A stretch of 35,966 bases of DNA from Immundisolibacter sp. (GTDB lineage Bacteria; Pseudomonadota; Gammaproteobacteria; Immundisolibacterales; Immundisolibacteraceae), in NCBI RefSeq assembly GCF_028696615.1, contig NZ_JAQVGQ010000003.1, forward strand, positions 1 through 35,966, written 5' to 3'. Under the pieces are notes generated by a model. It saw nothing but the letters and a program-made list of their open reading frames with translations, was not told where the DNA came from and searched no databases. Position 1 is the stretch's first letter; each line of letters starts with the position of its first letter. Positions 14,991-26,034 of the stretch are shown here, in pieces. The position numbers and the translations under genes are program-made.

Positions 14991-14994
<4 letters not shown>
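14269..14994 (-). CDS. YgjP-like zinc metalloprotease (M48-type, DUF45)
   Basis: The start at 14994 (MSEAELWFELNGQ, 241 aa) overlaps the glgX stop as ATGA; the 12 extra residues of the track ORF would lie inside glgX. The C-terminal half has RLRSRWGSCSAAGRITLN, the conserved RWGSC block of the family, then the zinc motif LLHELCHLAELNHGPRFY (HELCH plus a downstream His). This is the YgjP/DUF45 family of cytosolic metallopeptidase-like proteins, whose substrates are not well defined. Coupling to glgX suggests shared expression rather than shared function. The stop codon TGA lies in the first arm of the 118-bp repeat, so the last residues may have been set by insertion of the element. Confidence 0.85.
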
Positions 14995-17144
<2,150 letters not shown>

Positions 17145-17217
17145 GACGGCCTCTCGTGACTGCGGTGCGGCCGGGACCGCTCGAACGGCGCCGCACCGGC
17201 CAGCGCGGACACGCTGT

Positions 17218-17703
17218 TCAGTCGCGGAAATTCACGAACTGCAGCGGCAGGTCGAAGTCTTCCAGCTTGCGCAGCAGCGCGATTGCCGCCTGCAGGTCGT
17301 CGCGGCTCTTGCCGGACACGCGCAGCTCGTCGCCCTGGATGGCGGCCTGCACCTTCAGCTTGCTGTCCTTGATCAGCTTGACCAGCTTGCGCGCGTGCTC
17401 GGCGTCGATGCCCTGACGCACGGTGATGGTCTGCGTGGCGCGCTGGCCGGCTTCCACCACCTTGCCGTAATCGAGCGCCTTCAAGTCCACGCCGCGCTTG
17501 GCCAGGCGCGTGCGCAGCACGTCGAGCAGCTGCTCGATCTGGAACCGGCTCGGCGCCTGGGCCGTGATGACCGCCTCGTTCAACTCCACCTTGGCGCCGG
17601 TGTCCTTGAAATCGAAGCGCGTGCCGAGCTCGCGGTTGGTCTGGTCGACCGCGTTGGCCACCTCGTGCAGGTCGGCCTTGGAAACGACATCGAATGACGG
17701 CAT
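17218..17703 (-). CDS. yajQ: YajQ-family nucleotide-binding protein
   Basis: The start is at 17703 (MPSFDVVSKAD, 161 aa), with GGAGG six bases upstream; the longer track start at 17802 adds non-conserved sequence. The whole protein matches YajQ: MPSFDVVSKADLHEV, NRELGTRFDFKDTGA, ITVRQGIDAEHARKLVKLIKDSKLKVQA and the final VNFRD. YajQ has two ferredoxin-like domains; some members bind cyclic di-GMP and work with a LysR-type regulator, while others bind tRNA or GTP. The specific role here cannot be read from sequence. It lies between rne and glgX on the minus strand, 105 bases from rne. Confidence 0.93.
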   Translation of the reverse strand: MPSFDVVSKADLHEVANAVDQTNRELGTRFDFKDTGAKVELNEAVITAQAPSRFQIEQLLDVLRTRLAKRGVDLKALDYGKVVEAGQRATQTITVRQGIDAEHARKLVKLIKDSKLKVQAAIQGDELRVSGKSRDDLQAAIALLRKLEDFDLPLQFVNFRD

Positions 17704-17764
17704 GACGGGCCTCCGTCGGGTCCACTGCTGACGTTCGCCACGGCGCGAGGCGCCGGCGTGAAGC

Positions 17765-17794
17765 GCCGGGCGACACCCCTTGATGCCGCCCGGC
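17765..17794 (-). terminator. Hairpin downstream of rne
   Basis: An 8-bp perfect inverted repeat GCCGGGCG/CGCCCGGC with a 14-base loop lies 15 bases after the rne stop. No T run follows, so it is either a Rho-assisted 3' end or an mRNA-protecting hairpin. It sits between rne and yajQ. Confidence 0.4.
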
Positions 17795-17808
17795 ACCGTC
17801 ACCGCCGC

Positions 17809-20271
17809 TCAACCGGTCCGGGCGTCCTTGTCCTGCTGCTCGGCCGCTACGGTCTCGACCTGCATCAACCCACCGACGGCCGGTGTCGGGGAGCGCAGCG
17901 GCGCCGCCACGTCCTGCGCCGGCGGCTGTGGCGCCTGGCTCGGCTCGACGACCGCCGTGACGCTTGGCGCCGCTACCGGCTCTGCGGCCGGCGCGGCCTC
18001 TACCGTGGCCACCTCGGCCAACACCGGCGGCTCGACCGGTGCCGCCGGAACTGGCGCCGCCGGCTCGGCCACCGGCTCGAACGAGGCAGCGGACTGCGGC
18101 GCTGGCGCCACCGGCTCGGCCGCGGCGACGGGCGCCGGCGCGGGCACCGTCAGCAGCTCGGCCACCGGCGCGACGCTCGACGGCACCACCGCCGCGGCCG
18201 GCACCCGCTGGCCGGTCGCGCGTTCGCGCGGTTCTTCGGTACGCGGCTCGGCGTGCTGCGGCGCACGCGCCTCACCACCGGCCTGACTGCGCTGACCGCC
18301 GCGGCGACCGCGCCGCCCCGAGCGCCCCTCGCGCTGACCCTCGCGCGGGGCGTCCCGCTGAGCTTCGCGCACCGCAGCCTCGCGCGCGGCCGGCTGCGCT
18401 TCCCGCACCGCCGGCTGGGCGCGGGGTGTGGCTGGCGCCTGCGCCCGCGGCGCCGCAGCCTGCCGACCACGTTCGCCGCGCGCCTCGGCCCGCGCCGCCG
18501 GCGCCTCACTGCGGGCCGGCTGGGCTCGCGCCGGGCGTGGCGACGGCTTGGCGGGCGCCGGCGCGGGCGCCGCCACCGGTGCCCCGAACAGGCTGCGCCA
18601 CAGGCGGGTGAACAGGCCGGCCTGGGCCTGCGCCGCCGGCGCCTGGGCCTCGGCCGGCGCTGGCGCCGCCGCCGGCGTCGGCGGCGGCGCGCTGCGCACC
18701 ATCCGCTGCACGGCTGCCGGCTGGGCGGCCGCCGCCGCCGGCGCCGCCGCCGCTTCCGGCGGCGGCACGGCCAGCGCCAGCTCGTGGCTGGGCGTTTCCA
18801 GCAGGCGTTTGTTCAGGTCCTGCACGCGCGTACGCTCGAGTTCGTAATGCGGCGTCTCGAGCGCCGGGTTCGGCAGGATGATGGGGTTCACCCCCAAGCG
18901 CTGGCCGAGCTCGACCACCGCCTCGCGTTTTTCGTTGAACAGATAGGTCGCCACCGCCACCGGCACCTGCACCTCGAGCCGCCCGGTGCGCTCCTTGAGC
19001 GCCTCTTCTTCCAGCAGGCGCAGCACGTGCAGGGCGGTCGATTCCACGCTGCGGATGGTGCCCTGGCCGTTGCAGCGCGGGCAGGTGATGTGGCTGGTTT
19101 CCTTCAGCGACGGGCGCAGGCGCTGGCGCGACATCTCGAGCAGGCCGAACCGCGACAGCTTGCCGAGCTGGATGCGCGCCCGGTCGTACTTGACCGCATC
19201 GCGCAGGCGGTCTTCGACGGCGCGCTGGTTGCTGGCCTTCATCATGTCGATGAAGTCGATCACGATCAGCCCGCCCAGGTCGCGCAGACGCAGCTGGCGG
19301 GCGATCTCGTCGCAGGCCTCCAGGTTGGTGTTGGTGGCGGTTTCTTCGATGTCGGCGCCCTGCGTGGCGCGCGCCGAGTTGATGTCGATGGCGGTCAGCG
19401 CCTCGGTGTGATCGATCACCAGCGCGCCGCCGGAGCGCAGCGGCACCTCGCGCCGGTGCGCGGTCTCGATCTGGTGCTCGATCTGGTAGCGCGTGAACAG
19501 CGGCACCTTGTCCTGGTACAGCTTCAGGCGCGGCAGGCTCTGCGGCATCAGCTGCTGCATCAGCGAACGGGCCTCCTCGTAGGTGGCCTCGTCGTCGATC
19601 AGGATCTCGCCAATGTCGTCGCGGAAGTAGTCGCGGATGACCCGCGCCACCACGTTGTTTTCCTGGTAGATCAGGAACGGCGCCGGACGGCCGGTGCTGG
19701 CGGCATCGATGGCATTCCACAGCTCGACCAGGTGATCGAGGTCCCACTGCAGCTCGGCCAGGCTGCGCTCGGCCGCCACCGTGCGCACGATCACGCCCAT
19801 GTGGGACGGCAGCTGCAACTGCCCGAGCAGTTCCTTCAGCTCGGCGCGGTCTTCGCCTTCGATCTTGCGCGACACGCCGCCGGCGTCGGGGCTGCACGGC
19901 ATCAGCACCAGATACCGGCCGGCCAGACTCACGTGGGTGGTCAGCGCCGCGCCCTTGGTGCCGCGCTCCTCTTTTTCCACCTGGACGGTGATTTCCTGGC
20001 CTTCGCGCAGCGGCCGCGGCTCACCGTTCGGCCCCTGCAGGTAGATCGGCGCGACTTCCTTCAGCGGCAGAAAGCCATGCCGGGCGCCGCCGTAATCGAC
20101 GAAAGCGGCCTCCAGGCTAGGCTCGACGCGGCGCACCACGCCACGGTAGATGTTGCCTTTTTTCTGATTGCGATTCGGAGATTCGATGTCGAGGTCAAAC
20201 AGGTACTGACCGTCGACGATCGCCACCCGCAGCTCCTCCGACTGGCGGGCGTTGAACAGGATGCGTTTCAT
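17809..20271 (-). CDS. rne: Ribonuclease E
   Basis: The start is at 20271 ([21 protein letters not shown], 820 aa); the 68 upstream track residues lie in the leader. The order is an S1 RNA-binding domain (about 37-120), the 5'-sensor/RNase H-like parts, then the DNase I-like catalytic site with D296 (TAIDINS) and D339 (VIDFIDMM), and the zinc link CPRCNGQG (C397, C400) that holds the tetramer together. After about 490 comes a long low-complexity tail rich in Pro, Ala and Glu with an arginine-rich patch ([11 protein letters not shown]). This layout marks RNase E rather than RNase G. It is the main endonuclease of mRNA decay and rRNA/tRNA maturation; the tail is expected to scaffold the degradosome. 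It is divergent from rluC, as in many gammaproteobacteria. Confidence 0.95.
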   Translation of the reverse strand: MKRILFNARQSEELRVAIVDGQYLFDLDIESPNRNQKKGNIYRGVVRRVEPSLEAAFVDYGGARHGFLPLKEVAPIYLQGPNGEPRPLREGQEITVQVEKEERGTKGAALTTHVSLAGRYLVLMPCSPDAGGVSRKIEGEDRAELKELLGQLQLPSHMGVIVRTVAAERSLAELQWDLDHLVELWNAIDAASTGRPAPFLIYQENNVVARVIRDYFRDDIGEILIDDEATYEEARSLMQQLMPQSLPRLKLYQDKVPLFTRYQIEHQIETAHRREVPLRSGGALVIDHTEALTAIDINSARATQGADIEETATNTNLEACDEIARQLRLRDLGGLIVIDFIDMMKASNQRAVEDRLRDAVKYDRARIQLGKLSRFGLLEMSRQRLRPSLKETSHITCPRCNGQGTIRSVESTALHVLRLLEEEALKERTGRLEVQVPVAVATYLFNEKREAVVELGQRLGVNPIILPNPALETPHYELERTRVQDLNKRLLETPSHELALAVPPPEAAAAPAAAAAQPAAVQRMVRSAPPPTPAAAPAPAEAQAPAAQAQAGLFTRLWRSLFGAPVAAPAPAPAKPSPRPARAQPARSEAPAARAEARGERGRQAAAPRAQAPATPRAQPAVREAQPAAREAAVREAQRDAPREGQREGRSGRRGRRGGQRSQAGGEARAPQHAEPRTEEPRERATGQRVPAAAVVPSSVAPVAELLTVPAPAPVAAAEPVAPAPQSAASFEPVAEPAAPVPAAPVEPPVLAEVATVEAAPAAEPVAAPSVTAVVEPSQAPQPPAQDVAAPLRSPTPAVGGLMQVETVAAEQQDKDARTG

Positions 20272-20601
20272 CAGGGATTTCTCTTGGCAGACGCCGGGCG
20301 GCGTAGCGCGTGCCGGACGGCAGCGCCCCCAATGGCGGGGGCAGATAGGCCGGCACGCCGCAACGCGGCGCGACGCACGGATCGGGGTCGGGGCCTCCGG
20401 CGGGCGCCGTCCGCGGGGACGGGCCGAGGAGGAATAGAATGACGTGCAGAAAATCGGTAGCAGCGGCACTGACACGCTGCATCAGCCTGACCGACGCGAG
20501 CAACGCCAGCAGGCCCAGGGCATGCCGCCCGAGGCGCCGGATCGCCGCAAAAGTCGTTTTGATCATCATGATGGCCACTGCGCCGCCAACATTAACACGC
20601 G
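20272..20601. promoter_or_regulatory. rne-rluC divergent region with a structured rne leader
   Basis: This 330-base gap holds the rne 5' leader. Nested inverted repeats GTGCCGG/CCGGCAC (20310-20356) enclose GCCCCC/GGGGGC (20325-20342). A second stem, CGCCGC/GCGGCG, follows at 20356-20370. RNase E is known in enterobacteria to control its own mRNA through hairpins in a long 5' leader, so an analogous role is plausible here. A weak palindrome CATCATGATG lies near rluC. No convincing -35/-10 pair was found in either direction. The track ORF 20195-20578 in this gap is judged spurious. Confidence 0.5.
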
Positions 20602-21594
20602 ATGACGGGGCTTAATACTGGACCGGCGAGCGCGCGCGAGCGCGCCGTCACCTACGTCGACGTCGCCCCGGACCAGGCCGGCCAGCGGGTCGACAATTTC
20701 CTCATGGCGCGCCTGCGTGGCCTGCCGCGCACGCGCGTGTATCGCCTGCTGCGCCGCGGCGAGGTGCGCGTCAACGGTGGCCGCATCGGCCCCGAACACC
20801 GCCTGCAGGCCGGTGACCGGGTGCGCCTGCCGCCGGTCGACCTGCCACCGCCGCGAGCGCCCGCGCAGGCGCCGGACTTTCGCCTGCGTCAACTGGAAAG
20901 CGCCATCCTGTTCGAGAACGACCGCCTGCTGGTGCTGGACAAGCCGGCCGGACTGGCCTGCCATGGCGGCAGCGGCGTCGACTTCGGCGTCATCGAGGCG
21001 CTGCGCCAACTGCGCCCCAAGCAGCCGTTTTTCGAGCTGGTGCACCGCCTGGACCGCGACACCTCGGGCTGTCTTCTGATCGCCAAGCGGCGCAGCACGC
21101 TGCGCGCGCTGCACGAACAACTGCGCGGCGGCGTCATCGAAAAACGCTACCTGGCGCTGCTGGTCGGCCCGCTCGCCGGGCGCCGGCAGCGTGTCGCCGC
21201 CGCGCTCGACCGCTACGAGCGCGGCGGCGAGCGCCTGGTGCGCGTCAGCGACGCCGGCAAGCCGGCGGTGACCGTGTTTCACGTCCGCGAGCGGTTTGCC
21301 AACGCCACCCTGGTGGAAGCCGAACTGCTGTCCGGGCGCACGCACCAGATCCGCGTGCACGCCCAGCACCTGGGCCATCCGCTGGCCGGCGATCCCAAAT
21401 ACGGCGACCCGACCGCCGACGCGGCGCTGCGCGAGTTGGGGCTCAGACGGCTGTTCCTGCACGCCGCGCGGCTGGTCATCGGCCCGCTCGACGACGACAC
21501 GCCACGTCACTTCGAGGCGCCGCTGCCGGCCGCCCTGGAGCAGCCGCTCGAGCGCCTGCGCAGCGCCCATCCCCCCACCGCGAGGACGGCATGA
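20602..21594 (+). CDS. rluC: 23S rRNA pseudouridine synthase RluC
   Basis: A 330-residue protein with an N-terminal S4 RNA-binding domain (about 28-75, RVDNFLMARLRGLPRTRVYRLLRRGEVRVNGGR) and a RluA-type catalytic domain. The motif HRLDRDTSG holds the catalytic D151, and the later RTHQIRVHAQHLGHPLAGDPKYG is also conserved. RluC makes pseudouridines in helices of domain II and V of 23S rRNA (positions 955, 2504 and 2580 in E. coli). The position beside rne, divergently transcribed, and upstream of sppA and maf matches the known gammaproteobacterial neighbourhood. The start ATG has only a weak ribosome site. It overlaps sppA as ATGA. Confidence 0.93.
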   Translation: MTGLNTGPASARERAVTYVDVAPDQAGQRVDNFLMARLRGLPRTRVYRLLRRGEVRVNGGRIGPEHRLQAGDRVRLPPVDLPPPRAPAQAPDFRLRQLESAILFENDRLLVLDKPAGLACHGGSGVDFGVIEALRQLRPKQPFFELVHRLDRDTSGCLLIAKRRSTLRALHEQLRGGVIEKRYLALLVGPLAGRRQRVAAALDRYERGGERLVRVSDAGKPAVTVFHVRERFANATLVEAELLSGRTHQIRVHAQHLGHPLAGDPKYGDPTADAALRELGLRRLFLHAARLVIGPLDDDTPRHFEAPLPAALEQPLERLRSAHPPTARTA

Positions 21595-22535
21595 ACGACG
21601 ACACCCAACCGCCTGCCTGGGAGCGGCAAGTGCTCGAGCGCCTGCTGCGCGACACGTTGATCGAACAGCGCCGCGCCCGGCGCTGGCGGATCTTTTTCCG
21701 CCTGCTGTCGGTGGTGCTGATCCTGCTGGTGCTCGGCCTGCTCGGCACCGACGTCGGCGTGCCGCAGGTCACCAGCCGGCACACCGCACTGGTGCAGCTG
21801 AACGGCATCATCGCCCCCGGCACCGAGGCCGACGCCGATCTGGTCATCGAGTCGCTGCGCGCCGCCTACGACAACAGCCACGTGGCCGGCGTGGTGCTGC
21901 GCATCGACAGCCCTGGCGGCAGCCCGGTGCAGGCCGGGCGCATCAACGACGAAATCCGCCGCCTGCGCAAGCTGCACCCGAACGTGCCGCTGTATGCCGT
22001 GATCGACGACATCTGCGCCTCCGGCGGCTATTACGTGGCGGTGGCGGCGGACCGCATCTACGCCGACAAGGCCAGCGTGGTCGGCTCCATCGGCGTGCTG
22101 ATGAACGGCTTCGGCTTCGTCGGCGCGATGGACAAGCTCGGCATCGAGCGGCGCTTGCTGACTGCCGGTGCGCACAAGGGCTTCCTGGACCCCTTCTCAC
22201 CGCAAAACCCGGACGACGTGGCGCACGCCCGCGAACTGCTCGCCAGCATCCATGGCCAGTTCATCGACGTGGTCAAACAAGGCCGCGGCGAGCGGCTCAA
22301 GGACGACCCGCGGCTGTTCAGCGGGCTGGTGTGGACCGGCGCGCAGGGCGTCGAGCTGGGCCTGGTCGACGCGCTCGGCGACGCCGACACGGTGGCGCGC
22401 GAGGTGTTCAAGGCCGACAAGGTGGTCGACTACACCGTGCGCCCGGCGTATTTCGAGAAACTCATCCGCAGCGCCGGCAGCGAGGCCACCGCCGCCGCGC
22501 TCGACACGCTGTCGAACACCCTGCGCTGGCGTTGA
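21591..22535 (+). CDS. sppA: Signal peptide peptidase SppA (short form)
   Basis: A 314-residue protein of the S49 family. A single membrane anchor spans about 33-52 after a charged cytoplasmic start. The protease domain has GVVLRIDSPGGSPVQAG, the nucleophile S144 in CASGGYYVA, and K196 in GAHKGFLDPF as the general base. It would degrade cleaved signal peptides at the inner membrane with its active site facing the periplasm. The length fits the single-domain (about 36 kDa) form, not the 67 kDa E. coli form. It starts inside the rluC stop (ATGA), which suggests translational coupling, and is convergent with maf 45 bases downstream. Confidence 0.93.
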   Translation: MNDDTQPPAWERQVLERLLRDTLIEQRRARRWRIFFRLLSVVLILLVLGLLGTDVGVPQVTSRHTALVQLNGIIAPGTEADADLVIESLRAAYDNSHVAGVVLRIDSPGGSPVQAGRINDEIRRLRKLHPNVPLYAVIDDICASGGYYVAVAADRIYADKASVVGSIGVLMNGFGFVGAMDKLGIERRLLTAGAHKGFLDPFSPQNPDDVAHARELLASIHGQFIDVVKQGRGERLKDDPRLFSGLVWTGAQGVELGLVDALGDADTVAREVFKADKVVDYTVRPAYFEKLIRSAGSEATAAALDTLSNTLRWR

Positions 22536-22580
22536 GGACATGCCCGCGACGGGATGCCGCAACGCCAGCACCCGGCCCGC

Positions 22581-23171
22581 TCAAGGCAACACCACCCCCT
22601 GCGCGCGCAGCAACTCGCACAAGGCGATCAGCGGCAGGCCCAGCAGCGCGGTCGGATCATCACCGCTCATGCGCTCGCACAACGTAACGCCGTAGCCCTC
22701 GGAGCGCAGCGAGCCGGCGCAGCCGAACGGCTGCTCATGGTCCAGATAACGCTCGATCTCGGCCGCCGCCAGGCGGCGCACGGCGACCTCGAACGGCACC
22801 CGGCGCACCGCCGCCCGGCCGGTGGCGCTGTCGAGCAGGCACACGGCCGTCTCGAACACCATCACCCGCCCGGCGGCGAACGCCAGCTGTTCGGCCGCGC
22901 GTGCGCGATCGCCGGGCTTGCCGAGCACGCGCCCTTCGACCACCGCCACCTGATCCGAGCCGATGATCAAATGTGCCGGACAGACCGGCGCCACCGCCTC
23001 GGCCTTCCGGCGCGCCAGCCGCTCGGCCAAGGCCGCCGGCACCTCACCGGGCAAGGCCGCTTCATCCACCTGCGGGGCACGGCATTCGAACGGCAGCCCG
23101 AGCCGCGCCAGCAGCTCGCGCCGGGTGGGCGAGGTCGAGGCCAGGACGAGCGGCGGCGTGGCAGCGGACAT
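22581..23171 (-). CDS. Maf/YceF-type nucleotide pyrophosphatase
   Basis: A 196-residue Maf protein. It opens LVLASTSPTRRELLARLGLPFEC, contains the catalytic-loop segment IIGSDQVAVVEGRVLGKPGD and ends with LLGLPLIALCELLRAQGV. Maf proteins hydrolyse modified or canonical nucleoside triphosphates to monophosphates. The SDQV form (rather than ADT) and the neighbourhood upstream of yceD-rpmF-plsX point to the YceF branch, for which 7-methyl-GTP has been reported as substrate. It runs opposite to sppA and yceD. Its start is 127 bases from that of yceD, so the two promoters share this gap. Confidence 0.9.
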   Translation of the reverse strand: MSAATPPLVLASTSPTRRELLARLGLPFECRAPQVDEAALPGEVPAALAERLARRKAEAVAPVCPAHLIIGSDQVAVVEGRVLGKPGDRARAAEQLAFAAGRVMVFETAVCLLDSATGRAAVRRVPFEVAVRRLAAAEIERYLDHEQPFGCAGSLRSEGYGVTLCERMSGDDPTALLGLPLIALCELLRAQGVVLP

Positions 23172-23242
23172 GGAGGGGTCGGAGCGGGCGATGGGGCGTG
23201 CATTTTAGACGGCGGATTGGACAGGCGGATCGCACGGTCGGG

Positions 23243-23288
23243 GCCGCCAAAGGCGGCTTTGACACCGGCTCGACCGCGCCACTACACT
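23243..23288 (+). promoter_or_regulatory. Promoter of the yceD-rpmF-plsX-fab operon
   Basis: A perfect -35 box TTGACA (23259-23264), an 18-base spacer and a -10 box TACACT (23283-23288, four of six) stand just before yceD. The expected start of transcription is near 23295, only a few bases before the yceD ATG at 23299. A 6-bp hairpin GCCGCC-AAA-GGCGGC (23243-23257) touches the -35 box and could be an operator or the end of an upstream transcript. Confidence 0.65.
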
Positions 23289-23298
23289 TCGCGCCCTT

Positions 23299-23823
23299 AT
23301 GTCGGGGCTCCTACCAGACTCGATCGACCCGCTGGAGTGGGCCAAGACCGGCCAGCGTGTCGGCGGTGCGCTGCCGCTGGCCGGCATGGATCGCTTGAAT
23401 GCGCTGGTCGAGGCTGGCGTGGCTGAGGTCGAAATCACCCTTGCCGGACAGCTGCTCGCAGGCGGCCGGCCGGTGCTGAGCGGCCATGTCGCCTGTACGG
23501 TCACGGTGCGCTGCCAGCGCTGCCTGGCGCCGTTCGAATTGCGCCTGGAGGCGCCGATCCGACTCGGCGTGCTCGCCGACGAGGCCGACCTGGCGCGTCT
23601 GCCGAAGGGTCATGAGCCGCTGATCTGCCCGGCCGGCGCGACCGTGTCGCTGGCCGAACTGATAGAAGACGAATTGCTGCTGGCGCTGCCGGACTACCCG
23701 CACCATGCCGAGGGCATGTGCAGTGCGTCAACGGTGCCGGCGCAGGAGACGGGCAAGCGGCAGCCGTTCGCGGCGCTTGCCTCCCTTCGGAAAAACGGCC
23801 CGCAAAGCGGGCAAGACGACTGA
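23299..23823 (+). CDS. yceD: YceD-family protein (DUF177)
   Basis: A 174-residue protein with the family core [24 protein letters not shown], the paired cysteines [13 protein letters not shown] near the middle, and the acidic C-terminal half with [19 protein letters not shown]. YceD almost always precedes rpmF and has been linked to 23S rRNA maturation, at least in plants and E. coli, though its biochemistry is not settled. The ATG at 23299 is favoured because the conserved core begins only about ten residues later. No Shine-Dalgarno is visible and the promoter ends about ten bases upstream, so the mRNA may be leaderless. It is 11 bases from rpmF. Confidence 0.9.
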   Translation: MSGLLPDSIDPLEWAKTGQRVGGALPLAGMDRLNALVEAGVAEVEITLAGQLLAGGRPVLSGHVACTVTVRCQRCLAPFELRLEAPIRLGVLADEADLARLPKGHEPLICPAGATVSLAELIEDELLLALPDYPHHAEGMCSASTVPAQETGKRQPFAALASLRKNGPQSGQDD

Positions 23824-23834
23824 CAGGATCATCC

Positions 23835-24017
23835 ATGGCCGTTCAACAAGACCACAAGAGCCGCTCCAAGCGCGGCATGCGCCGTTCCCACGACGCGCTC
23901 AAGCCCCCCGCGCTGTCGATCGAGCCGACCACCGGCGAGACGCACCGCCGGCATCACGTCAGCGCCTCCGGTTACTACCGCGGCCGCAAAGTCATCGACA
24001 CCGGCAAGGGCGAGTAA
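23835..24017 (+). CDS. rpmF: 50S ribosomal protein L32
   Basis: The protein has 60 residues and starts [22 protein letters not shown], the bacterial L32 start. It ends [14 protein letters not shown]. The ATG at 23835 has CAGGA upstream at good distance; the longer track start at 23718 lies inside yceD. It lacks the four zinc cysteines seen in some L32 paralogues, so it is the zinc-free form. Position between yceD and plsX is the standard one, linking ribosome and membrane lipid synthesis. Confidence 0.96.
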   Translation: MAVQQDHKSRSKRGMRRSHDALKPPALSIEPTTGETHRRHHVSASGYYRGRKVIDTGKGE

Positions 24018-24020
24018 GCA

Positions 24021-25037
24021 TTGAGCCTGGTGGTTGCCGTGGATGCCATGGGGGGTGATCACGGCCCCTCGGTGGTGGTTCCCGCGGCGATCGGCTTTGT
24101 GCGCCGCCACCCCGGCGTGCACCTGGTCCTGGTCGGCGACGAGGCGACCGTGCGCGGCCTGTTGCCCGCCGATGCCGACGCGCTGCCGCTACAGGTGCAG
24201 CACGCCAGCCAGGTAGTCGGCATGGACGAGCCGCCGGCCAAGGCGCTGCGCGGCAAGAAGGACTCGTCCATGCGCGTGGCCATCGACCTGGTGGCCGCCG
24301 GGCGGGCGCAGGCCTGCGTGAGCGCCGGCAACACCGGCGCACTGATGGCCACCGCCCGCTTCGTGCTGCACATGCTGCCCGGCATCGAGCGGCCGGCCAT
24401 CGTGCGCGCCCTGCCGACCCTGCGCGGCGAAACGCACGTGCTGGATCTGGGCGCCAACACCGAATGCAGCGCCGAGCAGCTGTGCGAGTTCGCCGTCATG
24501 GGCGCGGTGCTGGTGGAGGCGCTCGGCAAGCAGACCAACCCGAACGTGGGCCTGCTGAACATCGGCAGCGAGGCAACCAAAGGCACCGACACCGTGCAGC
24601 GCGCCGCCGAGCTGATCCGCGCCACCGGCCTCAACTTTTACGGCTACGTCGAAGGCGACGACATCTATGCCGGCACCACCGACGTGGTGGTGTGCGACGG
24701 CTTCGTCGGCAACGTGGCACTCAAGACCAGCGAGGGACTGGCGCGCATGATCGGTCAGGTAATGCGTGAGGAGTTCACGCGCACGCCACTGCGCCGGCTG
24801 GGCGCGTTGCTGTCCCGGCCGGCGCTGCAGGCGCTGCGCAAGCGCCTGGACCCGCGCGCCTACAACGGCGCCAGCCTGCTGGGTCTGCCGGCGCCGGTGA
24901 TCAAGAGCCACGGCGGCGCCGACGTGGTCGGCTTCACGCAGGCCATCGCCGAAGCGGCGGCGCAGGCCAGGGCGAAGGTGCCGCAACGCATCGGCGAACG
25001 CCTGGCCGAGTTCCTGCCGCAGACGCTGACGGCCTGA
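24021..25037 (+). CDS. plsX: Phosphate acyltransferase PlsX
   Basis: A 338-residue protein with [19 protein letters not shown] at the start, then [31 protein letters not shown] and [22 protein letters not shown]. PlsX converts acyl-ACP and phosphate to acyl-phosphate, the acyl donor for PlsY in phospholipid synthesis; it acts at the cytoplasmic face of the membrane. The start codon is TTG at 24021, three bases after rpmF, with AAGGGCGAG upstream inside rpmF. The stop shares one base with the fabH ATG (TGATG). The length is normal for the family. Confidence 0.94.
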   Translation: MSLVVAVDAMGGDHGPSVVVPAAIGFVRRHPGVHLVLVGDEATVRGLLPADADALPLQVQHASQVVGMDEPPAKALRGKKDSSMRVAIDLVAAGRAQACVSAGNTGALMATARFVLHMLPGIERPAIVRALPTLRGETHVLDLGANTECSAEQLCEFAVMGAVLVEALGKQTNPNVGLLNIGSEATKGTDTVQRAAELIRATGLNFYGYVEGDDIYAGTTDVVVCDGFVGNVALKTSEGLARMIGQVMREEFTRTPLRRLGALLSRPALQALRKRLDPRAYNGASLLGLPAPVIKSHGGADVVGFTQAIAEAAAQARAKVPQRIGERLAEFLPQTLTA

Positions 25038-26002
25038 TGTACTCGCGCATCATCGGCACCGGCAGTGCCCTGCCGGAACGCGTGCTCACCAACGCCGAGC
25101 TGGAGGCGATGGTCGACACCAGCGACAAGTGGATCTTCGAGCGCACCGGCATTCGGCAGCGGCGCATCGCCGCGCCCGGCGAGACGTCGACCGACCTTGG
25201 CGACACTGCCGCGCGGGCGGCGCTGGCCATGGCGGGGCTGGCGCCGTCCGACGTCGGCCTGGTGGTGGTGGCCACCTGCACGCCGGAGAAGGTTTTCCCC
25301 AGCACCGCCTGTCTGCTGCAGAACCGTCTGGGCATCGCCGGCGGTCCGGCCTTCGACGTGGTCGCCGCCTGTGCCGGCTTCATCTATGCGCTGTCGGTGG
25401 CCGACAGCCTGCTGCGCGGCGGCGTCGCCGACACCGCGCTGGTGGTCGGCACCGAAACCATGTCGCGCATCATCGACTGGCAGGACCGGCGCACCTGCAT
25501 CCTGTTCGCCGACGGCGCTGGCGCCGTGGTGCTGCGGCGCGACCGGACGCCGGGCATCCTGTCCACGCACCTGCACGCCGACGGTAAATACAAAGACCTG
25601 CTGTGGGTGCCCGGCTGGGTGTCGGACGACTACGCCACGCTCGCCGAACATCCACCGCACATGGTGATGGAGGGCTCCGAGGTGTTCCGCGTGGCGGTGG
25701 AAAAACTCGGCGAGTCGGTGGAAGAGGCGCTGGCGGCCAACGGCCTCGACAAATCCGCCATCGACTGGCTGATCCCGCACCAGGCCAATCTGCGCATCAT
25801 CGCCGCCATTGCCAGACGGTTGCGCCTGCCGATGGAGCAGGTGGTGCTCACCATCGCCGAACACGGCAACACCTCGGCCGCATCGGTGCCGCTGGCGCTC
25901 GACGTGGCGGTGCGCGATGGGCGCGTCAAGCCCGGTCAGACGCTGCTGCTCGAGGCCTTCGGCGGCGGCTTCGCCTGGGGTTCGGCGCTGCTGCGCTTCT
26001 GA
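25037..26002 (+). CDS. fabH: Beta-ketoacyl-ACP synthase III (FabH)
   Basis: A 321-residue thiolase-fold enzyme. The triad is C112 in [11 protein letters not shown]248 in PHQANLRI and N278 in EHGNTSAAS. The N-terminus [16 protein letters not shown] is family-like. FabH condenses acetyl-CoA with malonyl-ACP to start type II fatty-acid synthesis. It overlaps plsX by one base and is followed by fabD after 32 bases, consistent with one transcript. Confidence 0.96.
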   Translation: MYSRIIGTGSALPERVLTNAELEAMVDTSDKWIFERTGIRQRRIAAPGETSTDLGDTAARAALAMAGLAPSDVGLVVVATCTPEKVFPSTACLLQNRLGIAGGPAFDVVAACAGFIYALSVADSLLRGGVADTALVVGTETMSRIIDWQDRRTCILFADGAGAVVLRRDRTPGILSTHLHADGKYKDLLWVPGWVSDDYATLAEHPPHMVMEGSEVFRVAVEKLGESVEEALAANGLDKSAIDWLIPHQANLRIIAAIARRLRLPMEQVVLTIAEHGNTSAASVPLALDVAVRDGRVKPGQTLLLEAFGGGFAWGSALLRF

Positions 26003-26034
26003 TTGCCCCGCCTTCCTCGCTGCGGATTTCGGAC

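Noticed and set aside
17758-20442. 894-aa plus-strand ORF opposite rne
   Set aside because: It is antisense to RNase E, with His/Arg/Gly-rich composition and no recognisable domain.
20195-20578. 127-aa minus-strand ORF in the rne leader with a hydrophobic start
   Set aside because: The hydrophobic stretch is short, the rest is Pro/Arg-rich, and it overlaps the start of rne in another frame without a ribosome site.
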